64,000 nt of DNA, taken from the NCBI RefSeq assembly GCF_007829955.1, contig NZ_VIWX01000004.1, positions 248,001 to 312,000 of the forward strand, read 5' to 3'. This DNA is from Saccharopolyspora dendranthemae (GTDB lineage Bacteria > Actinomycetota > Actinomycetes > Mycobacteriales > Pseudonocardiaceae). The notes under the pieces are model-generated. The model did not search any database and had not been told where the DNA came from. It saw only the letters and a program-made list of their open reading frames with translations. Shown here piece after piece: positions 32,201-44,200 of the stretch. A program made the position numbers and the translations under genes. The stretch's first letter is position 1; each line of letters starts with the position of its first letter.

Positions 32201-35200
32201 ACGAGGCGAGCAGGGCGGGCACCTCGTCGCGGTCGGAGCGCAGAGCCGGGGCGAGAACGGCGTCGGCACCCAGGATTTCCTGCGCGAGGGCGCTCAACGT
32301 CCCGCCGGGGCCGATCTCCAGCGCCGCGCGCACGTCCCGCTGCTCGAGCTGTGCGACGTTGTCGGCGAAGCGCACGGCGTCGCGGATGTGCCGCACCCAG
32401 TGCTCGGGCGAGGTCACGTCACCGGCGACCACGAGCGGGATCTCCGGTTCGCGGAAGGTCAACCCCTCCACGACGGCCCGGAAGTCCTCCAGCATCGGGT
32501 CCATCAAGGGCGAGTGGAACGCGTGAGAAACCGTGAGACGCTGCGACTTCCAGCGCTGCGCGAGCTCCAGCACCTCGCCCTCGACACCCGACAGCACCAC
32601 CGAATCGGGGCCGTTCACCGCAGCGATCGACACACCCTCGGACAGCAGCGGCAACACCTCGGCCTCACCGGCCTGCACCGCCACCATCGCGCCACCTTCA
32701 GGCAACGCCTGCATCAACGACGCCCGCGCCGACACCAGCGCGCAGGCGTCCTCCAGCGACAGCACACCCGCCACATGAGACGCCGCGATCTCACCGACCG
32801 AATGCCCCACCAGCTGATCCGGGGTGACGCCCAGCGACTCCACCAGCCGGAACAGCGCCACCTCGACCGCGAACAACGCCGGCTGCGTGAACTCCGTGCG
32901 ATTGAGCAGCTCAGCGTCCTCGCCCCACATGACCTCGCGCAACGGCCGGTCCTGCCGGGAGTCCAGGTGGGCGCACACCTCGTCGAAGGCGTCGGCGAAC
33001 ACCGGGAACCGCTCGTGGAGGTCGCGGCCCATGCCCAGCCGCTGCGATCCCTGTCCCGAGAACAGGAAAGCGGTGCGGCCGCGCGTCGACACGCCTCGCA
33101 CCAGCGCGGCCTCGGGCTGGTCGTCGCGCAGCGCGGTCAGGCCGCGCACCAGGCCGTCGCGGTCCTCGGCGATCACCGCGGCGCGGTGCTCGAACGTCGA
33201 CCGCGCGGTCGCGAGCGTGCCGGCGAGGTCGGTCAGGTGCGCGTCCGGTTGGTCGTCGAGCAGTTCCAGCAACCGGGCCGCCTGCTGGCGCAGCGCCCCC
33301 GCCGCTCGCGCCGAGACGAGCACCGGGACGGTTCCGCCGACCGGCTCGCGCTGCTCGGCGTCCGGCTGCTCGACCGCCGGCGCCTGTTCGAGGATGGCGT
33401 GGGCGTTGGTGCCGCTGAGCCCGAAGGAGGACACCGCAGCTCGGCGCGGGCGACCTGCCTCCGGCCAGGAGGTTTCCTCGGCGAGCAGGTCGATGGCGCC
33501 GGGAACCCAGTCCACCTTCGTGGACGGCTGCTCGACGTGCAGCGTCCGCGGCAGCACGTCCCGCTGCAACGCCTGCACCATCTTGATCACGCTGGCGACG
33601 CCGGAGGCCATCTGCGTGTGACCGATGTTCGACTTGATCGAGCCGAGCAGGAGCGGGCGCTCACGCCCCTGGCCGTAGGTGGCCAGCAGCGCGTCCGCCT
33701 CGATCGGGTCGCCCAGCGCCGTACCGGTCCCGTGCCCCTCCACCACGTCCACATCGGACGGTTGCAGGCGCGCGTTCGCCAGCGCCTGGCGGATGACCCG
33801 CTGCTGCGCGAGACCGTTCGGGGCGGTGAGGCCGTTCGACTCGCCGTCCTGGTTGACCGAACTGCCCCGCACCACCGCGAGGACCTTGTGACCGTTGCGC
33901 TCCGCGTCGGAGAGCCGCTCCAGGAGGACCAGACCGACGCCCTCGGCCAGCGTCATGCCGTCGGCGGCGTCGGAGTAGGCCTTGCAGCGGCCGTCCGCGG
34001 CCAGCGCCCGCTGACGGCTGAAGCCGACGAACGCGCCCGGGGTCGACATGATGCTCACCCCGCCCGCGAGGGCGAGCGAGCTCTCCCCGCCGCGCAGCGA
34101 CTGGCAGGCGAGGTGCAGCGCCATCAGGGACGACGAGCACGCAGTGTCCAGGGTGACCGCAGGCCCTTCCAGGCCGAACAGGTAGCTGATCCGCCCGGAC
34201 AGGACGCTGGAGAGCGCGCCGGTGATCATGTGCCCCTCGTCGGGGGCCGCCCCACCGGCACCTGCCGAGTAGTCCTGGTAGCTGGCGCCGATGAACGCGC
34301 CGGTGAGGCTGCGGCGCAACCGGTGCGGGTCGATGCCCGCGCGCTCGATCGCCTCCCACGCGGTCTCCAGCAGCAAGCGCTGCTGCGGGTCCATCGACAG
34401 CGCCTCGCGCGGGCTGATGCCGAAGAAGCCGGGATCGAAATCCGCTGCGTCGTGCAGGAATCCGCCCTGGACCGAGTAGGTGCTGCCGGGCCGGTCCGGG
34501 TCCGGGTCGTGCAGGAAGCCGTCCCAGCCGCGGTCCGCGGGGAACCCGGAGATGGCGTCGACGCCGTCGGCGACGAGCCGCCACAGGTCCTCCGGTGAGC
34601 TCACACCGCCGGGATAGCGGCAGGCCATGCCGACGATAGCGATCGGCTCGTCCTCGGCGACCGCGGCGACCACCGGCGCGTCGTGCCGGGTGTCGCCGCC
34701 GCCGATCTCGGCGAGCAGGTGGTCGGTGAGCGCCAGCACGCTCGGGTGGTCGAAGACCATCGTGGTCGCCAGCCGCAGGCCGGTCGCCGCCACGAGGCGG
34801 TTGCGCAGATCCACCGCGGTGATCGAGTCGAAGCCGACCTCGCGGAAGGCCCGGTCCTCCGGCAGCGCGTCCGGGCTGGAATGCCCGAGCACCGTGGCGG
34901 CCTCGGAACGCACCAGCTGCAGCACGGCCTGCCCGCGCTCGCCGGCCGGAAGCGCGCGCAACCGCGCGACCGCCCCGCCGTCGCTCGTCGCGGCCTGCTC
35001 CGCTGCGGCGTTGCGCCTGCGGACCTCGGAGATCTCGTCGAACAGGGTCGTCGGCCGCGCCGCGGTGAACACCGGGTGGTAGCGGTCCCAGGCGACGTGC
35101 GCGATGGCGAGTTCGGTCTCGTCGTCCTCGATCGCCCGCTGCAACGAACCCAGCGCCAGCCGCGCCTTCATGAACTCCAGTCCGCTGCGGCGGATCTGCT

Positions 35201-38200
35201 CCGGATCGACGCGGCCGAGACCGAGGTCGTCGGACCAGATGCCCCAGGAGATCGCGGTCGCCCGCAGACCGCGGGCGCGGCGGTGGGCCGCCAGCGAGTT
35301 GAGGTAGGCGTTGCCGGCCACGTAGGCGGCGTGGTCGCCGCTGCCCCACATGCCCGAGACCGAGGAGAACAGGACGAACGCGTCGAGGTCGTCGGGCAGC
35401 AGGGCGTCGAGGTTCCGCGCGCCGTGGACCTTGGCGCTCAGCACCTCGGCGAGGACGTCGGCGGTGGCGTCGTCGATCGGGTGCAGCCCGATGGTGGCGG
35501 CCGCGTGCAGGACCGCGCGCACCTGATGGCCTTCGGCGCTGAGCCGGTCGAGCAGTGCGGCGACCGAGTCGCGGTCGGCGACGTCGCAGGCGACGACCGT
35601 CGTCGGGGTGCCGAGTTCGGCCAGCTCGCGAGCGAGTTCGGCGGCGCCGGGCGCGTCCTGGCCGCTGCGGCTGGTGAGCACCAGGTGCTCGGCGCCCAGG
35701 TGGGCGAGCCAGCGGGCGACGTGCGGCCCGAGCGTGCCGGTGCCGCCGGTGATGATCGTCGTGCCGCGCGGCGTCCACGGCTCGGAGCGGTCGGATCGCG
35801 CCGGGGCGTGCACGACGCGTCGGGTGAGCACGCCGTTGACGCGCACGGCGAACTGGTCCTCGTCGCCGGGCTGGGCCAGGACGCCCGCGAACCGGCGAGC
35901 GCTGCGCTGGTCGAGCTCCTCGGGCACGTCGATCGAACCGCCCCAGCGCTGCGGGTGCTCCAGCGCGGCGGACCAGCCGAGTCCCATCGCCATCGCCTGC
36001 GTCGGGTGCTCGACGGCGTCTGACCGGCCGGTGGACACGGCGTTGCGCGTGACGTTCCACAGCGGAGCGTCGATTCCCGCGTCGCCGAGCGCCTGGACGA
36101 GCGCGACGGTGAGCACGAGGCCCATCGGCAGCTCCGCGCTGTCCTCGGTGGCTGTTTCGGCTGCGGGCAGCAGCGACACCACGCCGGTGAAATCGGACGG
36201 GCTGCCTGATTCGTCGAGGACGTCACCGAGCCGCTGCGCGAGAACGGCGCGGTCCGAGCAGGTCTCGTCGAGGACCACCCGCCGCACGTCGGCGCCGTGA
36301 CCGGCCAGGGCCGCCGCCACGTCCTCACCGGGGTTGCTCTCGGCGGTGACCAGCAGCCAGGTGCCGGTGAGGTGGGCGTCCTGCTGGCCGCGCAACGGCT
36401 TCCACACGACGCGATAGCGCCAGGAGTCCGTTGTGGACTCCTCGCGGCGGCGTTCGCGCCAGGAGTTCAGCGCGGGCAGCACGGCCGCCAGGGAGTCCTC
36501 GTCGACGTGCAGGCTGGTGGTGAGCGCCGCGAGGTCGGACTGCTCCACGGCGGTCCAGAACTCCGCGTCGGCCGGGTCGGCCTCGGCCTGACCCGGGATC
36601 GCGGGCTCGATCCAGAACCGCTCCCGCTGGAACGGGTAGGTCGGCAGGTCCACGCGCCGGGCGTCGGTGAACCGGGCGGACCAGTCCACTCCGATGCCGC
36701 GGACGTAGGCCTCGGCGAGCGAGTGGAGCACGCGGCCGGTGCCGCCGTCGTCGCGGCGGAGAGTCCCGCAGGCCAGTGCGCGGGCATCGGCGTCGTCGAT
36801 CGCGTCCTGCACGCCCGGCGTGAGCACCGGGTGTGCGCTGACCTCGATGAACGCCTGGTGGCCCGAGGTCAGCAGCGCATCGACGGCCTCGGTGAAGCGC
36901 ACGGTCCGGCGGAGGTTCTGGTACCAGTACTCGGCGTCGGTGTCCGGACCGTCGATGCGCTCACCGGTGACGGTGGACAGGAACGGGACCTCGGGCCGCT
37001 GCGGCCGGATCGGGGCCAGCTCGCGCAGCAGCTCGTCGTGCAGGTCTTCGACGTGCCGGGAGTGCGAGGCGTAGTCGACCTCGATGCGGCGGACCCGCAC
37101 GCCCTCCTCGATCAGCGCCGCGCAGAACTCGTCGAGCGCGTCCAGGTCGCCCGACACGGCCACCGAGCGCGGGCCGTTGGTGGCGGCCAGCGAGAGCCCC
37201 CCGTCCCAGTCGGCGAGCCGCGGCTCGACCTCGTCGGCGGCCAGGGCGACGGAGGCGATGCTGCCGCGCCCGGCGAGCGCGCCCGCGATCGCCTTGCTGC
37301 GCAACGCCACGACCCTGGCGGCGTCCTGCAGCGACAGCGCTCCGGACACGCAGGCGGCGGCGATCTCGCCCTGGGAGTGGCCGAGCACGACGTCGGGTTC
37401 GACTCCGTGGGCGCGCCACACCTCGGCCAGCGACACCATGACCGCCCAGGTGACCGGCTGCACGACGTCCACGCGATCCAGCGGCAGCCCACCGCGGACC
37501 ACCTCGACGAGCGAGAAGTCGGTGAACGGCGCGAGCGCGACCGCGCACTCGGCGAAGCGGTCGGCGAAGGCCGGCGACTCGTCGAGCAGCTGCGCTCCCA
37601 TGCCGACCCACTGCGCGCCCTGGCCGGGGAAGACGAAGGCGACCTTGCCGTCCACGTCGGCGACGCCGCGCACGGCCTCGACGCCGTCGAGCAGCACCGC
37701 CCGGTGTTCCAGCTGCGAGCGCGTCGTCAGCGAGAAGCCGACGTCGACCGGCTCGGCGTCGACCTCGCGGACCCGCTCGACCTGGGCGTCGAGCGCCTGC
37801 GCCGAGCGGGCCGTGACCGGCCACGGGACGGGCCCCTCGTGCTCAGCGCGGGCGGCGAGGGGCTGCTCGCTCGCGGCGCCTTCCAGGATGATGTGCGCGT
37901 TGGTACCGCTGATGCCGAACGACGACACCGCGCCACGGCGGGCCCGTCCGGTCTCCGGCCAGCTCTGCTCCTCCTGCAACAGCGACAGGTGACCTGCGCT
38001 CCAGTCCACGTGCGTGGACGGCGTGTCGCAGTGCAGCGTTTCGGGCAGGGCGCCGTGCCGCAGCGCCATCACCATCTTGATCACGCCGGCCACACCGGCC
38101 GCGGACTGGGTGTGCCCGATGTTGGACTTCACCGAGCCGACCAGCAGCGGGCGGTCGGCGTCGCGGTGCTGTCCGTAGGTCGCCAGCAGCGCCTGCGCTT

Positions 38201-41200
38201 CGATCGGGTCGCCCAGCGCGGTCCCGGTGCCGTGCGCGTCGAGAGCGTCCACATCGGACGGTTCGAGGCCTGCGTTGGCCAGCGCCTGCGTGATGACCCG
38301 CCGCTGCGACGGCCCGTTCGGCGCGGACAGGCCGTTGGAGGCGCCGTCCTGGTTGATCGCCGAACCCCGCACCACCGCGAGCACCGGGTGCCCGTGGCGC
38401 TCGGCGTCGGAGAGCCGTTCGACCATCAGCACGCCGATGCCCTCGGAGAGGATCATCCCGTCGGCCGAGTCGGCGAAGGCCTTGCAGCGGCCGTCCGCCG
38501 CCAGCGCGCGCTGCTGGCTGAAGGCGATCAGCGGCTTGGGGTTGGGCATGACGGTGACGCCGCCGGCCAGCGCGTACTGGCTCTCGCCGCTGCGCAGCGA
38601 TTGGCAGGCCAGGTGCAGCGCGACCAGCGACGAGGAGCAGGCGGTGTCGACGGTGACCGCAGGGCCTTCCAGCCCGAACAGGTACGACACGCGTCCGGAC
38701 AGCACGCTCGGACTGCTGCCGGTGACCTGGTAGCCCTCGGAACCGGCGTCCCCTCCGCCGTACTCGATGTAGCTGGAGCCGATGAACGCGCCGGTGCTGG
38801 TGCCGCGCAGCGCGGCCGGGTCGATGCCGGCCCGCTCGATGGCCTCCCACGTCGATTCGAGCAGCAAGCGCTGCTGCGGGTCCATGCCCAGGGCCTCGCG
38901 GGGCGAGATCCCGAAGAACGCCGGGTCGAACTCGGCAGCGTCGTCGAGGTAGCCGCCTGCGGTCGTGTAGGTGGTGCCGGGCCGGTCGCGGTCCGGGTCG
39001 TGCAGCGCGGAGACGTCGAATCCCCGGTCGCTCGGGAACTCGGTGATGGCGTCGGTGCCGGTCCGGATGAGCTCCCAGAACTCCTCCGGGGTCGTGACGC
39101 CACCGGGGAAGCGGCAGCTCATCCCGATGATCGCGATCGGCTCGTCGGAGGCTCCGCCGGCCTGAGGGCGCCGCGCGACGGCGCCCTCGGACGCGCCGAG
39201 CAACTCGCCCACCAGGTGCTCGGCCAGCACCTTCGGGGTCGGGTGGTCGAAGACCAGGGTGGCCGGGAGGGTGAGGCCGGTGGCGGCCGAGAGCTTCTTG
39301 CGCAGCTCCACGGCGGTCAGCGAGTCGAACCCGATGTCGCGGAACGCTCGCTTCTCCCCCACTTCCTCGGCGGAGCGGTGCCCGAGGGTCGCGGCCGCCT
39401 CGGCGCGCACCAGCTCCAGGACGCGGCGCTCCTGGTCCGCCGCGGACAGGTCGCGCAGCCGTCGGGCGAAGTCGGAATCCTCGGCAGGGGTTGCGGAGGT
39501 CTCGGCGAGCGCGCGCACTTCCGGCAGGTCGGCCAACAGCGGGCTGGGACGTGAGGAGGTGAAGACGGGGTGGAAGTTCTCCCAGTCCACGTCGGCGATC
39601 GTGACGTTCGCATCGCCCTGCACGACCGCGCGGTTGAGCTCGGCGATCGCCAGTTGCGGCGGCAGGGGCGTCAGACCGCGGCGGGACAGGTCCTCGGCCA
39701 CGGCCTCGTGCGTCGCCATGCCGGACTCGGCCCAGGGACCCCAGGCCACCGAGGTCGCGGTCAGGCCCCGCGCCCGGCGCTGCTCGGCGAGGGCGTCCAG
39801 CAGCGCGTTCCCCGCCGCGTAGGCGCTCTGACCACCGCTGCCCCACACACCGGCGATGGATCCGAACAGCGCGAACAGGTCGAGCTCGCGGTCGGCGAGC
39901 AGCTCGTCCAGGGTGATCGCGCCGAGCACCTTCGCCGACAGCACGTCGACGAACTCGGCGTGCGAGGTCTGCGCCAGCGGCGCCGACTGACCGACGCCTG
40001 CGGCGTGCACCACGCCGGTCAGGTCCGGGATCCGGTCGAGCAGCGCGGCGACGGCGTCGCGGTCGGCGACGTCGCAGGCGACGACCTCCACGCGCGGCCC
40101 GAGCTCCCGCAGCTGGTCGATCAGCTCGGCCGCACCCGGCGCCTCGGCGCCCCGGCGGCTGGTGAGCACGAGCCGCTCGACCCCGCACCGCGCGAGCCAG
40201 CGGGCGGTTTCGGCGCCGAGCGCCCCGGTTCCGCCGGTGATCAGGACGGTCCCGCGACCGGTGTGGGAGTGCGGCAGGGCGTCCACGGTGCGGCGCACGA
40301 GCCGCCTGCCGAGCAGGCCGGTGGAGCGCACCGCGACCTGGTCCTCGGCGCGGTCGCGACCGATACCGGCGACCACCGCCACGAACCGCTGCGCCGCTCG
40401 CTCGTCCAGCACCTCCGGCAGGTCGAGCAGGCCGGCCCAGCGCTGGGGGTCTTCCAGCGCGGCGACACGGCCGAATCCCCAGACCGCGGCCTGGGCGAGG
40501 GAGGTGATCTCGTCGGCGGTACCGGTGCTCACCGCACCGCGCGTCGCCGTCCACAGTGGAGCTTCCAGTGTTCGAGTGAGCGCCAGGGTGAGCCCGAGAC
40601 CCACCGACAGCGCGGGGTGTTCGGCGCTCGGCCGCTCGTCGAGCGCGACCAGCGACACGGCGCCGGTGCAGTCGGGAAGCCGCTCGGCCAGCACCACCGC
40701 GTCGAGGCACGCCTCGTCCAGCGGTACCACCGACACCTCCGCGCCTGCTGCGCTCAGCGCTGCCCTCACCGGTTCCACGAGCTCGTCGCCGGCACCGGTG
40801 GAGGTCAGCAGCAGCCAGGTGCCCTCCAGCACCGGAGTTCCCGTGGCGCGCAACGGCGCCCACAGCACCCGGTAGCGCCAGGCGTCGAGTCGCGTCTTGT
40901 CCTGGTTGCCCTTGCGCCACGACGACAGCGCGGGGATCAGGGAGTCCAGCTGCGAGCGGTCCTCGAGGTCCAGCCCCAGCATCGACGCCAGCTCGGCCGC
41001 GTCCCCGCGCTCGATCGCCGCCCACAGCCGCGTGTCCGCCGGGTCCACCTGCCCGTCGGCGACGGGCGCGCCGGTGGCCACCGGCCAGTAGTGCTCGTGC
41101 TGGAACGCGTAGGTGGGCAGGTCGACCCTGCGCGCGCCGGCGAAGTGCGCGGACCAGTCCACGCGCACGCCGTGGACGTGCAGCCGGGCGAGCGCGGTGA

Positions 41201-44200
41201 CCAGGGCCGCCGGTTCGTCGCGGTCCTCGCGCAGCAGCGGGACGCACTCGTCGACCAGGGCGGACAGGGCGCCGCCGGGGCCGATCTCCAGGAACGTCGT
41301 GACTCCCGAGTCGCGCAGCGCGACCACGCCGTCGTCGAACCGCACGGCGTCCCGGACGTGCCGCACCCAGTGCTCCGGCGAGGTCACGTCACCCGAGGAG
41401 ACGACGGGGATCTCCGGTTCGCGGAAGGTCAACCCCTCCACGACCGCCCGGAAGTCCTCCAGCATCGGGTCCATCAACGGCGAGTGGAACGCGTGGGACA
41501 CCTTGAGCCGCTGCGACTTCCAGCGCTGGGCGAGCTCCAGCACCTCGCTCTCGACACCCGACAGCACCACGGACTCGGGCCCGTTGACAGCCGCGATCGA
41601 CACACCGCCGGACAGCAGCGGAAACACCTCGGCCTCGGAAGCCTGCACCGCCACCATCGCGCCGCCTTCAGGCAACGCCTGCATCAGCGACGCCCGCGCC
41701 GACACCAAGGTGCAGGCGTCCTCCAGCGACAGCACACCCGCCACATGAGCCGCCGCGATCTCACCGACCGAATGCCCGGCCAGCGCCGAAGGCTTGACGT
41801 TCCACGAGCGCACCAGCCGGAACAGCGCCACCTCGACCGCGAACAGCGCGGGCTGGGCGATCCCGGTCTGGTTCAGCAGCTCCTGGTCGTCACCCCACAT
41901 CAGCTCGCGCACCGCGGGATCGAGATGCGCCAGCACTTCCTCCAGCGCTTCGGCGAACACCGGGTGCTGCGCGTGGAGCGCGCGACCCATGCCGAGGCGC
42001 TGCGCACCCTGACCCGAGAACAGGAACGCGAGCCGACCGGTCTCGGCATCGCCGGTGATCACGGCGGGATCAGGGCGGTCGGCGGCCAGCGCGTCCAGCG
42101 ACCGCAGCAGCGAGTCGCGGTCCTCCGCGACGATCGCCGCCCGCTGCTCGAAGGCGGTCCGCGAGGTGGCCAGCGAGTGGGCCAGGTCGGTCAGTCGGGC
42201 CTGCGGGTTCGCGTCGAGGTGAGACCGCAGCCGCGCGGCCTGCGCGCGCACCGCGTGCCGCGTCCGGGCCGACAGCAGCACCGGCACCGCGCCCGGCTCC
42301 TCCGGCCCGGAGTCCGGAACGCGTTCCTTCGGCGGCTGCTCGATGATCAGGTGGGCGTTGGTACCGCTGATGCCGAACGACGAGATCCCGGCACGCCGCG
42401 GTCGATCGTGCTGCGGCCATGCGGTGCTCTCGGCGAGCACCTCCACGGCGCCCTCGGACCAGTCCACGCGCGAGGACGGCTCGGTGACGTGCAGCGTCTT
42501 GGGCAGCACGCCGTGCCGCATCGCCTGCACGACCTTGATGACCCCGGCAACACCCGCGGCGGCCTGCGTGTGACCCATGTTCGACTTCACCGAGCCGAGC
42601 AGCAGCGCCTCGTCGCGGTCCTGGCCGTAGGTCGCCAGCAGCGCCTGCGCCTCGATCGGGTCACCGAGCGAGGTCCCGGTACCGTGCGCCTCGACGACGT
42701 CCACATCGGACGGACCGAGGTTGGCGCTCGCGAGCGCGGAGCGGATCACGCGCTGCTGCGCGGGACCGTTGGGCGCCATCAGACCGTTGGACGCGCCGTC
42801 CTGGTTCACCGCCGAACCGCGCACCACGCCGAGCACCCGGTGACCGTTGCGGCGCGCGTCGGACAACCGCTCCAGCACGACCACGCCGACGCCCTCCGAC
42901 CAGCCGACGCCGTCGGCGGTGTCCGAGAACGCCTTGCAGCGCCCGTCCGGGGACAGCCCGCGCTGCCGGGAGAACTCGATGAGCGCGGTGGGCGTCGACA
43001 TCACCGTCACGCCACCGGCGAGCGCCAGCGAGCACTCCCCGGCGCGCAGCGCCTGCATCGCCCAGTGCATGGCCACCAGTGACGACGAGCAGGCGGTGTC
43101 GACCGTGACCGCGGGGCCTTCCAGACCCAGGGTGTAGGAGACACGGCCGGAGACCACGCTCGGCGAAGTGCCGCTGCCCTGGAAGCCCTCGAAATCGCCT
43201 CCGCCGAGCCCGGCACCGTAGTCGCTGTACATGACACCGGCGAACATGCCGGTCGGACTTCCGCGCAGCGAACGGGGGTCAATCCCGGCGTGCTCGACGG
43301 CTTCCCAGACGACCTCCAGCAGCAGCCGTTGCTGCGCGTCGGTCGCCAGCGCCTCGCGCGGGGACATCCCGAAGAACCCGGCGTCGAACTCCCCCGCGTC
43401 GTGCAGGAATCCGCCGAAGCGCGCGTAGGAAGTGCCCGGGTGGTCGGGGTCCGGGTGGTAGAGCCGTTCGAGGTCCCAACCCCGGTTGGTCGGCAGCCCC
43501 GACACCGCGTCGCCGCCCTCGTCGATCAGCCGCCACAGCGCGTCCGGCGAGTCGACCCCGCCCGGGTAGCGGCAGCCCATCCCCACCAGCACGATCGGGT
43601 CGTCCTCGTCGGGCGTGCGCGCGCCGGGGACCACCTGCGCCTGGACCTGCTCGCCGAGGAGCTCACCGAGCAGGTGGCCGGCGAGAGCCGCCGGAGTCGG
43701 GTAGTCGAACACCATCGTCGCCGGGAGCCGCAGTCCGGTGACGGCGGTGAGCTGGTTGCGCAGCTCCACGGCGGTCAGCGAGTCGAAACCGAGGTCCTGG
43801 AACTGGCGTTCCGGTTCGATCTCCGCACCACCGGCGTGGCCGAGCACCGCCGCGATCCGGCCGCGCACCAGCTCCAGCACGGCGTCCTGACGATCTTCCT
43901 CGGACAGCGCGGCCAGGCGCTGGACCAGGGTGTCGGCGGTCTGCGACCCGGCGGCCTGCCGACGCGTGCGGGTGCGGATGAGACCGCGCAGCAGCGCGGG
44001 GACCTCACCGCGGGTGCGCATGGTGGCCAGGTCCAGCTTGGCCGGCACGACGACGGGCTCGTCAGCGGCGATCGCGGAGTCGAAGAGCCGGAGGCCTTCG
44101 GCGACCGGCAGCGGCGGCATGCCCACGCGGGCCATGCGTTCGGCTTCGACGGGCGAGAGCATGCCTTCCTGCTCCCACGCGCCCCAGGCCAGCGACACCG

